Source of the DNA: Symmachiella dynata
GTDB taxonomy: Bacteria; Planctomycetota; Planctomycetia; Planctomycetales; Planctomycetaceae
Reading direction: 5' to 3'
NCBI RefSeq assembly: GCF_007747995.1
Contig: NZ_CP036276.1
Span: 2,099,001 to 2,163,000, forward strand
Length of the DNA stretch: 64,000 bases
Below, piece by piece: positions 18,049 to 26,688 of this stretch (its first letter is position 1; each line of letters begins with the position of its first letter). Below the pieces are notes generated by a model. It had not been told where the DNA came from, did not search any database, and worked only from the letters and a program-made list of their open reading frames with translations. A program made the position numbers and the translations under genes.

Positions 18049-18302
18049 ACCTCGACTCCCGAGGGGGTTTGAACGTTGGTCATAGGGAACGCAACAAATC
18101 GACGTTTGTTTATGTTACACGATTCGGCAGCGTTTGTCGCTATGGAATTGATAGAAAGGGGGGGCAACTGCTCAGCGGTTGGGGCCGTTCGTCACAAGAC
18201 GCCTTCTCTCAGTTTACGGGGACTTGCCACGGTGTTAATAAGGGGCAAGGCAGTGCGACAGATTGCCCCACCTTTCTATCATTGAAGCGACGGACACTCC
18301 AA

Positions 18303-18764
18303 ATGACGTCATTCACCGACGACGAAGTCCTTCAAATATTTGAGGATCTACCAAACCATCTGGGCTGTTCGCCTGCAGAACTTGATGATGCCGAACAGGC
18401 ATTCGGCGCCGTCTTTCCCCCAATTTATCGTCGACTCATGTTGCTCGATGAACGCCGCATGCTTTCGATAGGCTGGATACTTCCTGTCAGCAAGCTTAAA
18501 GTTTGGAAACACGATGCTGAACATCTTTTGACCGAAGATGAACACGAATTTCAACTTGAGCCCAATCACGTCGTCTTTGCATGGTACGAAATTTACTCGT
18601 TCTATTTTTTTACCGCCGGTGGGAAAGACGACGTCCCGGTATATCGATTCAACTATTATTCTGAAGAAGATAATTGGCACCCAGCCTTAGCGGCTTCTTC
18701 CATACGGGAGTTCCTCATTCAACGAATCCGATCGTATTTGAAGCTTAACTTTGCCGATCTTTAA
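18303..18764 (+). CDS. SUKH/SMI1-KNR4-like protein
   Basis: A 153-residue cytosolic protein. The early segment LDDAEQAFGAVFPPIYRRLMLLDE resembles the SUKH (SMI1/KNR4) signature in which a helix is followed by a P-x-x-Y-R/K turn. The C-terminal half has aromatic strands (YSFYFFTAGGKDDVPVYRFNYY). SUKH proteins often act as immunity proteins against contact-dependent toxins, but no toxin gene is adjacent. The match is moderate and by eye only. It is followed by repeat families A and B. Confidence 0.55.
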   Translation: MTSFTDDEVLQIFEDLPNHLGCSPAELDDAEQAFGAVFPPIYRRLMLLDERRMLSIGWILPVSKLKVWKHDAEHLLTEDEHEFQLEPNHVVFAWYEIYSFYFFTAGGKDDVPVYRFNYYSEEDNWHPALAASSIREFLIQRIRSYLKLNFADL

Positions 18765-18860
18765 ATATTGCCAGAATAACCTGACCGCCTAACGGCAGGC
18801 TGTCGTAGCATCTTGCAACTCCGCAACCCAGTTAATCCAAATCGGTCCGTCCGCAGCGTT

Positions 18861-18965
18861 CACCGTATTGGCCAAAGGCCAATATCCACCCTAGCCTGGG
18901 GCAACGTCCCAGGAATCGATAGCCACCCATACCAACGTTGGCCAACGGCCAACATCACCGGCTCA
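18861..18965. repeat. Dispersed repeat family A, copy 1
   Basis: A unit of about 105 bp built of three palindromes: TTGGCCAAAGGCCAA, CCTGGGGCAACGTCCCAGG and GTTGGCCAACGGCCAAC. Copies 2 and 3 are at 19881-19984 and 20769-20860. Confidence 0.85.
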
Positions 18966-18980
18966 TGCATTCATTCCGTG

Positions 18981-19150
18981 TTGTATTTGGCCTACAGCCA
19001 AAACCTTGTTTTCGCGCCTCTCCCCTGGGGCGAATGCCCCAGGCTAAGGTGTCGTAAGGCCTTCGGCCATTCGTTTGATGCGTGTTTGAGCATGAAGAAA
19101 CGCGTCCCTCCGCCAACCCTCAAGCCTGTCCCCTCAAGCCTCACGCCTCA
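18981..19150. repeat. Dispersed repeat family B, copy 1
   Basis: A unit with TTGGCCTACAGCCAA, a CCCCTGGGGC/GCCCCAGG hairpin, AAGGCCTTCGGCCATTCGTTTG and a tail of CAAGCCTG/CACGCCTC words. Related copies are at about 20880-20986 and 23262-23450; the tail words also occur at 16565-16645 and 53120-53183. Confidence 0.75.
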
Positions 19151-19152
19151 AT

Positions 19153-19797
19153 CTATGGGGCAATTGTGACAATAGAGTCGTCCCCGCCGACTGCGGCATC
19201 CAACTGACGGGTCATTGATGAAACGGAATCTAGCCTGCCGGGAACGTTTGCGTTGCCAAAGCAAAACACCTCAACGACGAACTGCTTATTCGCTTGCCGA
19301 TCGTAAGCTTCAGAACCCTCGTATGTGACGTCAGTTGAACATGCCGAGATTGATTCCAGCGGCTCAATGTGGGCTAGTTGTCTCAACCCGTTATTCGTGA
19401 CGCGCGTGGCTGTCAGGTTCAACCATTTCAAACTCGAACAATCGGAGAGGTTTGCCAACGTATCGTCGCCGATGGTGGTGCCTGAGAGGTCGATCGTATC
19501 CATGTCGCTCAAATCCAAGTGGGCGAGAATCTGTGCCAACTCTGTGTCCCCAATGCTTGGAGAATTGATCCGTATTTCGACGATTGAATTGAACCTGCCG
19601 AGGTGGCGATCATCGATAAAATTCCGCAAGAACTTTGGAGCACTACTCCGCAGTGTGACTTGTCCTCCGGCAGCGGTGATTTTTTCGATTGCGGAACGTT
19701 GCATCCAGGATTCCAGCACGAAGAAACCGAGGCAAATCAATAGCGTGGCAAACAACAACCTATAGCAAACCGACGAGTAGCGTTTTCGGTTAGTCAT
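19153..19797 (-). CDS. Leucine-rich-repeat membrane-anchored protein
   Basis: A 214-residue protein with an N-terminal membrane anchor (LLFATLLICLGFFVLESW) and about four leucine-rich repeats between residues 70 and 150 (LAHLDLSDMDTIDLSGTTIGDDTLANL, LKWLNLTATRVTNNGLRQL). Such short LRR proteins are common in planctomycetes, role unknown. The ATG at 19797 has GAAGGGA upstream; further upstream the frame runs into repeat A2 and is not protein-like. Confidence 0.75.
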   Translation of the reverse strand: MTNRKRYSSVCYRLLFATLLICLGFFVLESWMQRSAIEKITAAGGQVTLRSSAPKFLRNFIDDRHLGRFNSIVEIRINSPSIGDTELAQILAHLDLSDMDTIDLSGTTIGDDTLANLSDCSSLKWLNLTATRVTNNGLRQLAHIEPLESISACSTDVTYEGSEAYDRQANKQFVVEVFCFGNANVPGRLDSVSSMTRQLDAAVGGDDSIVTIAP

Positions 19798-19880
19798 CGG
19801 GGTGTCCCTTCGGGGCATCTCTCCGCAGTGGCAAGGTGAAGGCAAAAAACGCGTCAATTGCATCCAGTGATAGCATGATT

Positions 19881-19984
19881 CACCGTATTGGCCAAAGGCC
19901 AATATCCACCCTAGCCTGGGCAACGCCCCAGGAATCGGTAGGCACCAATACCAGCGTTGGCCAACGGCCAACATCACCGGCTCA
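19881..19984. repeat. Dispersed repeat family A, copy 2
   Basis: Nearly identical to 18861-18965 over about 104 bp and in the same orientation. It ends five bases from the stop of the next minus-strand gene. Confidence 0.85.
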
Positions 19985-19988
19985 ATCT

Positions 19989-20342
19989 TCAATCGGGCTC
20001 TCGGCGGGCAATGATCCCTATGGCCACGATCATTCCGACGGTGAAACCGGAAATGAAATTGCGGAGGTCATCGCCCGGTTGCCAAGGTGGTTGTACTGCA
20101 TAAGTGAAAAGTAAAATGGCCACAGAACCAGTAGCAAACGTACACAATAAACACGTCACAGTACCTCGCACAATTCGACGTACGTCTTTCCTTCGGGCCA
20201 ACAGAATAATGACAGCCAAAGTCAGCCCAAAGATCGCCGTGCTGATTTGACCAATCAGATACTTTGGATCGAACAGCCGGTACACGTCCGTGGCGACAGC
20301 GGCAGCGACTAAGACGCGCAGGAAAATATAGACATAGCGCAT
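19989..20342 (-). CDS. Hypothetical membrane protein
   Basis: A 117-residue protein with about four hydrophobic segments (FLRVLVAAAVATDVY, ISTAIFGLTLAVIILLA, VTCLLCTFATGSVAILLFTYAV, ISGFTVGMIVAIGIIA). Start taken at the ATG 20342 (MRYVYIF); an ATG four codons earlier is also possible. No family recognised. It lies 22 bases downstream of the zinc-ribbon gene, so the pair may be co-transcribed. Confidence 0.6.
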   Translation of the reverse strand: MRYVYIFLRVLVAAAVATDVYRLFDPKYLIGQISTAIFGLTLAVIILLARRKDVRRIVRGTVTCLLCTFATGSVAILLFTYAVQPPWQPGDDLRNFISGFTVGMIVAIGIIARREPD

Positions 20343-20364
20343 ATGGCTAGACACCCTCCCCGAA

Positions 20365-20721
20365 TCACGTCACCTCATGGCCACATCCTTTACAGCGAGA
20401 TTCGAGTCGGTTTGTCCACACACGATATGTGCCGCAGCGCCTACAACGACGATCCGGAGCCCAATGGGCCTGGCAATGGGCACACTCGCGCACATATCGC
20501 GTCCGCTTCACATTTTTCGCCAAACGCCCCAAGCAGATGGGGCAAGCGCCGCTACGTTTTCGTGCTGTGTGTTTGGAAACACCCGTGTTGCGCGATGGTC
20601 GTGCGGGCTGGATATCTAGATCGGCCCGGCGTCGGAGCCTGCGCGTCGCCAGCCGTTTCTCAAACCCGCTCGGCTTGTCTGGGCTGATCTGTTTGTGCTT
20701 ATTGGTGATGAGGTTGGCCAT
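20365..20721 (-). CDS. Small zinc-ribbon protein
   Basis: A 118-residue, Arg-rich protein. The C-terminal half has four CxxC knuckles (CPIC, CAHC, CRRC, CKGC), enough for two zinc ribbons; the N-terminal half is basic and probably disordered. This would suit RNA or DNA binding. No specific family is recognised. It is followed by a small membrane-protein gene. Confidence 0.6.
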   Translation of the reverse strand: MANLITNKHKQISPDKPSGFEKRLATRRLRRRADLDIQPARPSRNTGVSKHTARKRSGACPICLGRLAKNVKRTRYVRECAHCQAHWAPDRRCRRCGTYRVWTNRLESRCKGCGHEVT

Positions 20722-20768
20722 GTTTCGAATCCATCAAAACTAGAATGGCCCGACCGCATAGCGATAGG

Positions 20769-20860
20769 GGGGCCAATATCCACCCTAGCCTAACGGCAAC
20801 GCCCCAAGAATCGATAGGCACCCATAACAACGTTGGCCAACGGCCAACATTACCGGCTGA
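20769..20860. repeat. Dispersed repeat family A, copy 3
   Basis: A slightly truncated and diverged copy of 18861-18965: the first palindrome is reduced to GGCCAATATCC; the last, GTTGGCCAACGGCCAAC, is intact. Confidence 0.8.
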
Positions 20861-20879
20861 TTATTCTTGGCCATTTGTC

Positions 20880-20986
20880 GCGCTGTGTATTTGGCCTTCG
20901 GCCATTCGTTTGATGCGTGTTTGAATTTGAAGGAACGCGTCCACCCGCCAACCCTCAAGCCTGTCTCCTCAAGCCTCGCGCCTAAC
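20880..20986. repeat. Dispersed repeat family B, copy 2
   Basis: Shares TATTTGGCCTTCGGCCATTCG, the GATGCGTGTTTGA word and the CAAGCCTG/CGCCTAACGGCC tail with the B copies at 18981-19150 and 23262-23450; the central CCCCTGGGGC hairpin has been lost. Confidence 0.7.
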
Positions 20987-21061
20987 GGCCCCCCAGCACC
21001 AACTGTGCTGGGGCCTGGAGTACTTCCAGGTTTTGCTTCAAACAGTCAAACAAGTTGACTA

Positions 21062-22690
21062 TTAATTGCCGGTTCGGCTGGACAACGCGTTCTTAACTTT
21101 CTCTTTCACAGCTTCGAGGTTGAAACTTGCTCCCGGTTGCATGGGTGGGAATTCGAGGGCCGTTTGGGCCAGTTTGGCAACCTCCTGTTGAACGAAGACA
21201 AACCGCCAGAATTCGTATGTCCACCAATTGGCAGCGTACATCGAATCGCCGATGTTCATCTTTTCGAACGGATCGAGACGCAGGTTGAAGATCCCCGGCC
21301 AATCTAGTTTGACTTTCGGGCCGAACCACCCTTGAGGTTGATCGATGAAGACGTACTTGTAGTCGCCGATGCGGGCCGACGCGAGCGTCGATTCGGTGAA
21401 ATACCAGATCTCGTTGCGAGCCGACTTGCCACCGTTGGTCAGCATATCCAACTGGTTAAAACCGTCCAAATGGACTTTGTACTCCTTGCCGTTGAGTGTT
21501 TTCCCCTTTTTCAAGTCTGTGGCAATATCGCCTTCGTAACCGGCGGCGGCAACAAACGTTGGGAACCAGTCCAGACCGGAAATGACTCCGTTGATGACCT
21601 GATTCGGTTTCATCTTGTCCGGCCAGCGAATAACACAGGGGACGCGGAAGCCGCCCTCGGTGCCCATGCCCTTCCAGCCCTTAAAGGGTGTCGTGCCTCC
21701 GTCGGGCCAAGTGAATCCTTCGGTGCCGTTATCGGTGGTGACCACGACGATGGTATTGTCCGCAATTCCCATCTCTTCGAGTTGTTTCATCACACTGCCG
21801 ATCACATCGTCGAACTGAGCCATACCGGCTTCTTGGATGGTCCAGCCATTTTGTGAGTTTCGCATCTTTTCGTATTTCGGAGACAGGTGGGTTTTCACGT
21901 GCATCCGAGTCGGGTTGAGCCAGACAAAGAATGGCTTGTCTTCTTTTTGAGCCTTCTTCATAAAATTGACGGTATGATCGAGAATCACATCATCGACCGT
22001 TTCCATGTTCAGATCGATGCCTTCGATTGGATGAGGCGGGAGCGGACCTTTGTCAACGATCTTCTGTTTGCCGACTTTGCCCCAGCGTGGATCAACGGTC
22101 GTATTGTCTTGGTCTGTCGCAAAGCAGTGCAGGACATTCCGCGGACCAACTTTATTGAGTAGATCCTTCGGATAGTTGGGGTGAAAAGGGTCCTCCATCG
22201 CATCCAAGTGATAAAGGTAGCCGAAGAATTCGTCGAATCCATGCAGCGTGGGCAGGAATTCATTTCGGTCACCCAAGTGATTCTTGCCGAACTGGCCGGT
22301 GGCGTAGCCCAGTTCCTTGAGTGCAGTGGCAATCGTCGGCGCCTGAGCCGGCATGCCGATCGTGGCTCCCGCTTGGCCCACGGTTGTCAAACCGGTGCGG
22401 ATCGGCAATTCTCCCGTGATAAAGTTGGCTCGGCCGGCTGTGCAGCTTGCCTCAGCATAGTAATCGGTGAAGATCGCGCCTTGGCGTGCGAGCGTGTCGA
22501 TATTCGGAGTCCGCCCGGCCATCATCCCGCGATGATATGCGCCAATATTCCACATCCCAATATCATCACCCATGATGAAGACAATATTGGGCTTATCCGC
22601 CGCCTTTGCCTCGTTTCCATCCAAGGCGAAGGCAAGCACTGCCCCCAAGCCCATCAGCACCAACCCATGAATTTTGATACCGTTCAGCAT
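21062..22690 (-). CDS. Secreted arylsulfatase, cysteine type
   Basis: A 542-residue sulfatase. The signal peptide spans about residues 1-31. Metal ligands GDDIG (about 41-45) and the active-site motif CTAGR (Cys about 83) mark a type I sulfatase whose Cys is converted to formylglycine. Other hallmarks are GKNHLGD, TTDNGTEG and the C-terminal RLDPFEKMN. The ATG at 22690 is preferred over 22762: it has AAAGGA upstream and starts the signal peptide. Likely acts on sulfated polysaccharide or aryl sulfate in the periplasm. Maturation needs a formylglycine-generating enzyme; the SUMF1-like protein at 42068 lacks the usual Cys (see findings). Confidence 0.93.
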   Translation of the reverse strand: MLNGIKIHGLVLMGLGAVLAFALDGNEAKAADKPNIVFIMGDDIGMWNIGAYHRGMMAGRTPNIDTLARQGAIFTDYYAEASCTAGRANFITGELPIRTGLTTVGQAGATIGMPAQAPTIATALKELGYATGQFGKNHLGDRNEFLPTLHGFDEFFGYLYHLDAMEDPFHPNYPKDLLNKVGPRNVLHCFATDQDNTTVDPRWGKVGKQKIVDKGPLPPHPIEGIDLNMETVDDVILDHTVNFMKKAQKEDKPFFVWLNPTRMHVKTHLSPKYEKMRNSQNGWTIQEAGMAQFDDVIGSVMKQLEEMGIADNTIVVVTTDNGTEGFTWPDGGTTPFKGWKGMGTEGGFRVPCVIRWPDKMKPNQVINGVISGLDWFPTFVAAAGYEGDIATDLKKGKTLNGKEYKVHLDGFNQLDMLTNGGKSARNEIWYFTESTLASARIGDYKYVFIDQPQGWFGPKVKLDWPGIFNLRLDPFEKMNIGDSMYAANWWTYEFWRFVFVQQEVAKLAQTALEFPPMQPGASFNLEAVKEKVKNALSSRTGN

Positions 22691-23450
22691 TTCGAATTTC
22701 CTTTGCATCTCTAGGTGTAAATAATCTGTCTTCAAATTCTGCGGCTGAATCGTTGCATCCAATTTCGAGCGGCGACTATTCGATTGATCAGCCTCTTCTG
22801 CTTCTTAGACGGTCTCGATAGGTTGTAAGTTACTGTGTTGGCCTTTTCAACATTTTATTTTATGAATGACGCTTTTTATTTTTATGCATAAGCATGGTTC
22901 GATTTGTTTCTTGAGAAGTGAAATTGCCTTAGGGAATGTGTTTTCAAATTACGTTGTACAACTGCCATCCAGCGTCCCGGGAGGGCGAAGCTCCTGCTGA
23001 GCCGCATTGTGGCCTTTGGTACGGGAAAATGTGGTGATGTCCATGGCCGAGGCAAGCAATAGGGGGCATCGCGGCTCGGACGGAACCGCTGCCCTCCCAT
23101 TTTGAAAACACGCTCTCAAGGAACAGGGGACTTTCTTCGCATTCCGTTTCCGAGCGGTTCAACGTTATGACTCTGCGCCAGCAGGGGGAGTTCAGCCGCG
23201 CTGCGGTCATTTCAGAGGGCAACACCGCAAGAATTGGAAGCCGCAATTCCAGCGTTGGGCATTTGCCGCGCTGTGTATTTGGCCGACAGCCAAATCCAGG
23301 TTCACACGCCTCTCCCCTGGGGCGTTGCCCAAAGGTGTCGTAAGGCCTTTGGTCATACGTTTGGTGCGTGTTTGGGCGTGTAGGGACACGTCCGCCTGAC
23401 AACCCTACGGTCTAAAGTCTACAGCCTAAAGCCTGCGGCCAACGGCCGCG
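22691..23450. other. Long intergenic region with AT-rich and repeat segments
   Basis: This 760-base gap has no supported gene. Its first part (22830-22920) is AT-rich and may include the sulfatase promoter. At about 22975-23010 and 23060-23100 lie GGGAGGGCGAAGCTCCTGC-type repeat words, and repeat B3 fills 23262-23450. Confidence 0.55.
23262..23450. repeat. Dispersed repeat family B, copy 3
   Basis: Shares TATTTGGCC...AGCCAAA, CTCTCCCCTGGGGCG, GTGTCGTAAGGCC and GCGTGTTTG with B1, in the same order, but its tail differs. It abuts the 3' end of sucB. Confidence 0.7.
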
Positions 23451-24656
23451 TCACACCTCCAGCACCAACCGTGCCGGGTCCTCAATCACCTCTTTAATCC
23501 GCTTCAAAAAGCTGACCGCTTCACGGCCATCGACGATGCGGTGGTCGTAGGTCAGGGCGACGTACATCATGGGGCGGATGACGACTTCGCCGTTGACGGC
23601 GATTGGGCGATCGATGATGCCGTGCATGCCGAGCACGCCGCTTTGGGGCGGATTGACGATGGGCGTTGAGAGTAGCGAACCGTAGACGCCGCCGTTGGTG
23701 ATCGTGAACGTGCCGCCTTGCAGTTCCTCGATACCGATTTTATTTTCTTGCGCGCGGCGACCGAAATCGTTGATCGTTTTTTCGACTTCGGCAAAGCTCA
23801 TCCGCTCAGCATTGCGAAGCACCGGCACGATGAGTCCTTTACCACCACCCACGGCAATGCCAATGTCGTAGTAATTGTAGTACACCATCTCTTTGCCGCG
23901 GACCTGCGCATTGACCTGCGGAAATTCGTTCAAGGCGGCGACGGCTGCTTTGACGAAGAAGGACATGAAGCCCAGTTTGACGTCGTGCTTTTTGATAAAC
24001 GCGTCTTTGTACCGTGCGCGGGCATCTTTGACGGCCGACATGTCGATCTCGTTGAATGTCGTCAGCAGAGCGGCGTTTTGTTGGGCTTCGACAAGTCGTT
24101 CGGCAATGCGGCGACGGATGGGGCTCATCGGCACCGTTTTTTCCAACCGCCCGTTTTCTGAGGCGGCCGTCGAGGGAGTTTGCGATGACGATTGGGACGT
24201 GTCGGCAGCCCGCTGCACGTCTTCTTTGAGCAGACGTCCACCCGGACCGGTCGCTGTGACGTCGCTGGCAGCGATTCCGGTTTCGGCCATCATCCGCGCA
24301 GCTGCCGGCATGACGATTTGCTCTCCGGATGAGGCCGTTTTGGATTCGGTTTTTTTATCTGCTTTTGCCTTAGTTGCTCCTGCTTCAGCTTCTGCCGGTT
24401 CGCTACCGCCTGGATTCTCCCCTGGCTCCAATTGCCCGATGATCTCGCCGATCGCTGCTTCTTCACCTGCCCCTTTGGTGATTTTGGTAATAATGCCGCT
24501 CTCTGGTGCGGGAACGTCGAAGGTCGCCTTGTCCGTTTCGAGTCCGACCAGAGGTTGGTCCATTTCGATCCAGTCTCCTTCGGCGACGTGCCATTCGCCA
24601 ATGAAGACTTCGTTGATCGATTCCCCCACCGTGGGGACCTTAATATCAATAGACAT
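23451..24656 (-). CDS. sucB: 2-oxoglutarate dehydrogenase E2, dihydrolipoyl succinyltransferase
   Basis: A 401-residue E2 protein. Residues 1-75 are a lipoyl domain with the lipoyl-Lys motif ETDKATFDV. An Ala/Glu-rich linker follows, then a peripheral-subunit-binding domain near 115-150 ([31 protein letters not shown]) and the catalytic domain with the C-terminal active site [18 protein letters not shown]. It transfers succinyl groups from the lipoyl arm to CoA in the TCA cycle. The opening KVPTVGESI indicates the succinyl (SucB) rather than pyruvate type. E3 (lpdA) lies 7 kb away on the same strand; E1 is not seen. Confidence 0.94.
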   Translation of the reverse strand: MSIDIKVPTVGESINEVFIGEWHVAEGDWIEMDQPLVGLETDKATFDVPAPESGIITKITKGAGEEAAIGEIIGQLEPGENPGGSEPAEAEAGATKAKADKKTESKTASSGEQIVMPAAARMMAETGIAASDVTATGPGGRLLKEDVQRAADTSQSSSQTPSTAASENGRLEKTVPMSPIRRRIAERLVEAQQNAALLTTFNEIDMSAVKDARARYKDAFIKKHDVKLGFMSFFVKAAVAALNEFPQVNAQVRGKEMVYYNYYDIGIAVGGGKGLIVPVLRNAERMSFAEVEKTINDFGRRAQENKIGIEELQGGTFTITNGGVYGSLLSTPIVNPPQSGVLGMHGIIDRPIAVNGEVVIRPMMYVALTYDHRIVDGREAVSFLKRIKEVIEDPARLVLEV

Positions 24657-24870
24657 CAGTATACGTGCCTTTTTGGTGTGTAGGTATCAGTCCGCGCTGC
24701 TCAATGCGCATTGTTGATGGATTGCTTGGCTTTGTCAAAGCTTGGCAAGCTTGTCGCGCCGAATTCACGGTCATATCATAGACCGGTCCAATCCCGCTTG
24801 TGGCAGTTTCGGCGGGGAGATACAAGGGGCTTGGCGACGAACCATGTAACTTTTCCGGAAACAGCGGCAA

Positions 24871-25134
24871 ATGCAATTTTTTAATATTCGCTGGGCTGTG
24901 ATTCTCTGTGTCGCTGCCGTCATGGTGGTGGCGGCCAGCAAATACGAGCCCTCACCAGCCTTCGCAGAGGATGCCACGCCCCCGGCCGAAGTTCGAAAAC
25001 CGGCCGACGCACCTGTTCCTCCCTCACCGGCGGTCGAGTCGAACAATCAGGTGTTCAAAATCACGCTGTCGGCCGTGTGCGGCGTCGGCGTCGCCTTGGC
25101 GGTTGGTTCATGGATCTTGTTTCGCAAACGATAA
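24871..25134 (+). CDS. Small secreted or membrane protein
   Basis: An 87-residue ORF with an N-terminal signal or anchor (WAVILCVAAVMVVAAS), a Pro/Ala-rich middle and a C-terminal helix (KITLSAVCGVGVALAVGSWILF) ending RKR, the pattern of a small bitopic protein. No family is recognised. It is divergent from sucB and sits just outside the left end of the IS110 element. Confidence 0.55.
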   Translation: MQFFNIRWAVILCVAAVMVVAASKYEPSPAFAEDATPPAEVRKPADAPVPPSPAVESNNQVFKITLSAVCGVGVALAVGSWILFRKR

Positions 25135-25224
25135 CACAGCCGTAGATGGGGATGAAAGCTCGTTGCTGTGATACAACCAAGTTTGATTTCACGCAACAAT
25201 TTGGTCCTATCAGGAGCAACGAGC

Positions 25225-26238
25225 ATGTCCAGTTTATCGTTTTTTGTCGGACTCGACTACCACCAGTCGTTCATTCAGGTCTGCGTGTTGGATCGCGAGG
25301 GCAATGTGTTGGCTAACCTCAAATCGCCGAACAGTGCGGAGCATGTCGCCTTACTGGTGCGCGGGGTGGTTCCCAAATCCGCACGGGTCTTCGTCGCCCT
25401 CGAAGCTTGTACCGGAGCAGCCAACTTTGCTGAAGAATTGGTCCGCCACACGGGTTGGTCCGTCGATCTGGCCCATGCCGGCTACGTCGCCAAACTCAAA
25501 CAAAGCCCCGACAAAACCGATTTCAGCGACGCGCGTTTGTTGGCAGACCTGGAACGTGTGGGGTACCTTCCGCGGGTCTGGATGCCACCGGAGTCGTTGC
25601 GGGATCTGCGGAGGCTGGTGCGGTATCGTCAACAGTTGGCCGCCGCGCGGCGAAACGTCAAGTTGCGGATCACGGCTCTGCTTCGCGAGGAACGTATCGT
25701 CGCAGAGCAACGCCGCTGGACCAAAGCGTGGCAGCACTGGCTGGCCGGGCTAGACGAAATCTCGCCTCAGATGCGGTGGGTGATGGACCAGCATCTAGAG
25801 GCGCTGCAGCGATTGGAACGGGAGATCCGCGCAGCCGAAGCACGTCTCTGCGCGGCGACCTGCGATGATGCGATCGTCCAAAAACTGTTGGAGATCAAAG
25901 GTGTGGGCTTGGTGACGGCTGTGACGTTGCGTGCGGAAATCGGCCGGTTCGACCGCTTTCGTACGGGGAAACAGTTGGCTCGTTTTTGCGGCATGACTCC
26001 GCGAAATGCCTCCAGCGGAAACCGCCAGGCGGACGCCGGTTTGATCAAGGCGGGGAATCCGGAATTGCGGCGTGTGATCATCGAGACCGCCCATCGCCTG
26101 GGCCGTTACGACCTGCGTCTGTCGAAGATGAACACGCGTTTGCGTCGACGCGGCAAGCCGGGCAGCGTGGTGGCGGCGGCGATCGGCAACCGTTGGATGC
26201 GTTGGTTGTACCATCAAATGAAAACCATTTCCGTTTAA
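25225..26238 (+). CDS. IS110-family transposase
   Basis: A 337-residue DEDD-type transposase. The N-terminal RuvC-like domain has VGLDYHQ (first Asp), ALEAC and KTDFSDARLLADL. The C-terminal Transposase_20 domain has LLEIKGVGLVTAVTLRAEIG, then RFCGMTPRNASSGNR and AGNPELRRVIIETAHRL with the presumed catalytic Ser region. Length is normal, so the gene looks intact. The ATG at 25225 has CAGGAG upstream. IS110 enzymes are recombinases guided by a structured bridge RNA encoded in the element's non-coding end. Confidence 0.95.
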   Translation: MSSLSFFVGLDYHQSFIQVCVLDREGNVLANLKSPNSAEHVALLVRGVVPKSARVFVALEACTGAANFAEELVRHTGWSVDLAHAGYVAKLKQSPDKTDFSDARLLADLERVGYLPRVWMPPESLRDLRRLVRYRQQLAAARRNVKLRITALLREERIVAEQRRWTKAWQHWLAGLDEISPQMRWVMDQHLEALQRLEREIRAAEARLCAATCDDAIVQKLLEIKGVGLVTAVTLRAEIGRFDRFRTGKQLARFCGMTPRNASSGNRQADAGLIKAGNPELRRVIIETAHRLGRYDLRLSKMNTRLRRRGKPGSVVAAAIGNRWMRWLYHQMKTISV

Positions 26239-26574
26239 GAAAGCGTTCGCCATGTCCAGACCTCAACTCCAGCTCAACAAACGAGGGTCGCCACGCCCGC
26301 CACGCCGTCCTCTCGACCTCCTGGTTGTGCAGGCCGAGACGACGGCGAGACGAACGAGGCTCATCGAACGTATAATGAAAAAGTGAATGCAAGTGACGAT
26401 TGTTGATGATGATTGCTAACCCGTGCTGATGCTGACTTGCTCGAGCCTGACCTGGGCCGGCGGCCGCCGTGTCGCTACGCTCGTCCTGTAGATGGGGCTG
26501 TCACATCACCTCGAAGCCACCCACTTGGGCTGGGAGAATTCCCTTGCTCGGATAGAAGAATGGGGACGCACGTC
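26239..26574 (+). other. Long 3' non-coding end of the IS110 element, candidate bridge RNA region
   Basis: About 340 bases without an ORF between the transposase stop and the right inverted repeat. Such a long downstream non-coding end is where IS1111-type elements encode their bridge RNA. No secondary structure was computed. Confidence 0.3.
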
Positions 26575-26615
26575 ATCACAGCATCGCCACTTGACAAGCA
26601 ACGAACTTTCATAGA

Positions 26616-26688
26616 AGGTCAGGCAGCCGCCTGACGCGAACCACGTTGGACGATCATTTTCACTTGCCGTCAGGCGGCTGTCTGACCT
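26616..26688. repeat. Large inverted repeat at the 3' end of the btuF-like gene
   Basis: Two 21-base arms (26616-26636 and 26668-26688), 20 of 21 complementary, around a 31-base loop. Each arm is itself partly palindromic (CAGGC/GCCTG). The right arm abuts the stop codon of the btuF-like gene; on its transcript the structure would lie directly 3' of the coding region, as an end or stabiliser hairpin. Confidence 0.8.

Larger units (their letters stand above)
18765..19152. other. Repeat-filled intergenic region
   Basis: This 388-base gap is occupied mainly by repeat A1 (18861-18965) and repeat B1 (about 18981-19150). No gene is supported. Confidence 0.6.
20722..21061. other. Repeat-filled intergenic region
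   Basis: A 340-base gap containing repeat A3 (20769-20860) and repeat B2 (about 20880-20986). A CCCCAGCAC...GTGCTGGGG hairpin at about 20992-21014 lies close to the 3' end of the sulfatase gene. No gene is supported. Confidence 0.55.
25150..26600 (+). mobile_element. IS110-family insertion sequence
   Basis: One transposase gene with about 75-85 bases of non-coding sequence on the left and about 340 on the right. A 12-bp imperfect inverted pair, CGTTGCTGTGAT (25161-25172) and ATCACAGCATCG (26575-26586, 11 of 12 complementary), could be the subterminal inverted repeats typical of the IS1111 subgroup. A 10-bp direct match GTAGATGGGG (25142-25151 and 26489-26498) was also seen. Exact ends are uncertain because this family leaves no reliable target duplication. 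Confidence 0.6.

Noticed and set aside
19798-19992. N-terminal extension of the LRR protein
   Set aside because: It translates repeat A2; the membrane anchor and the RBS point to the ATG at 19797.
18861-20860. Integron attC sites formed by GTTGGCC...GGCCAAC palindromes
   Set aside because: The words do not match the RYYYAAC/GTTRRRY core, no integron integrase is in the window and genes all share one strand with ordinary spacing.
22882-23402. Overlapping minus-strand ORFs between the sulfatase and sucB genes
   Set aside because: They translate repeat words and family B; no RBS, signal or domain is visible.
25142-26498. GTAGATGGGG direct match as the IS110 target duplication
   Set aside because: IS110-family elements generally do not make target duplications, and the right copy would lie inside the inverted pair; it may be coincidence or an internal guide match.
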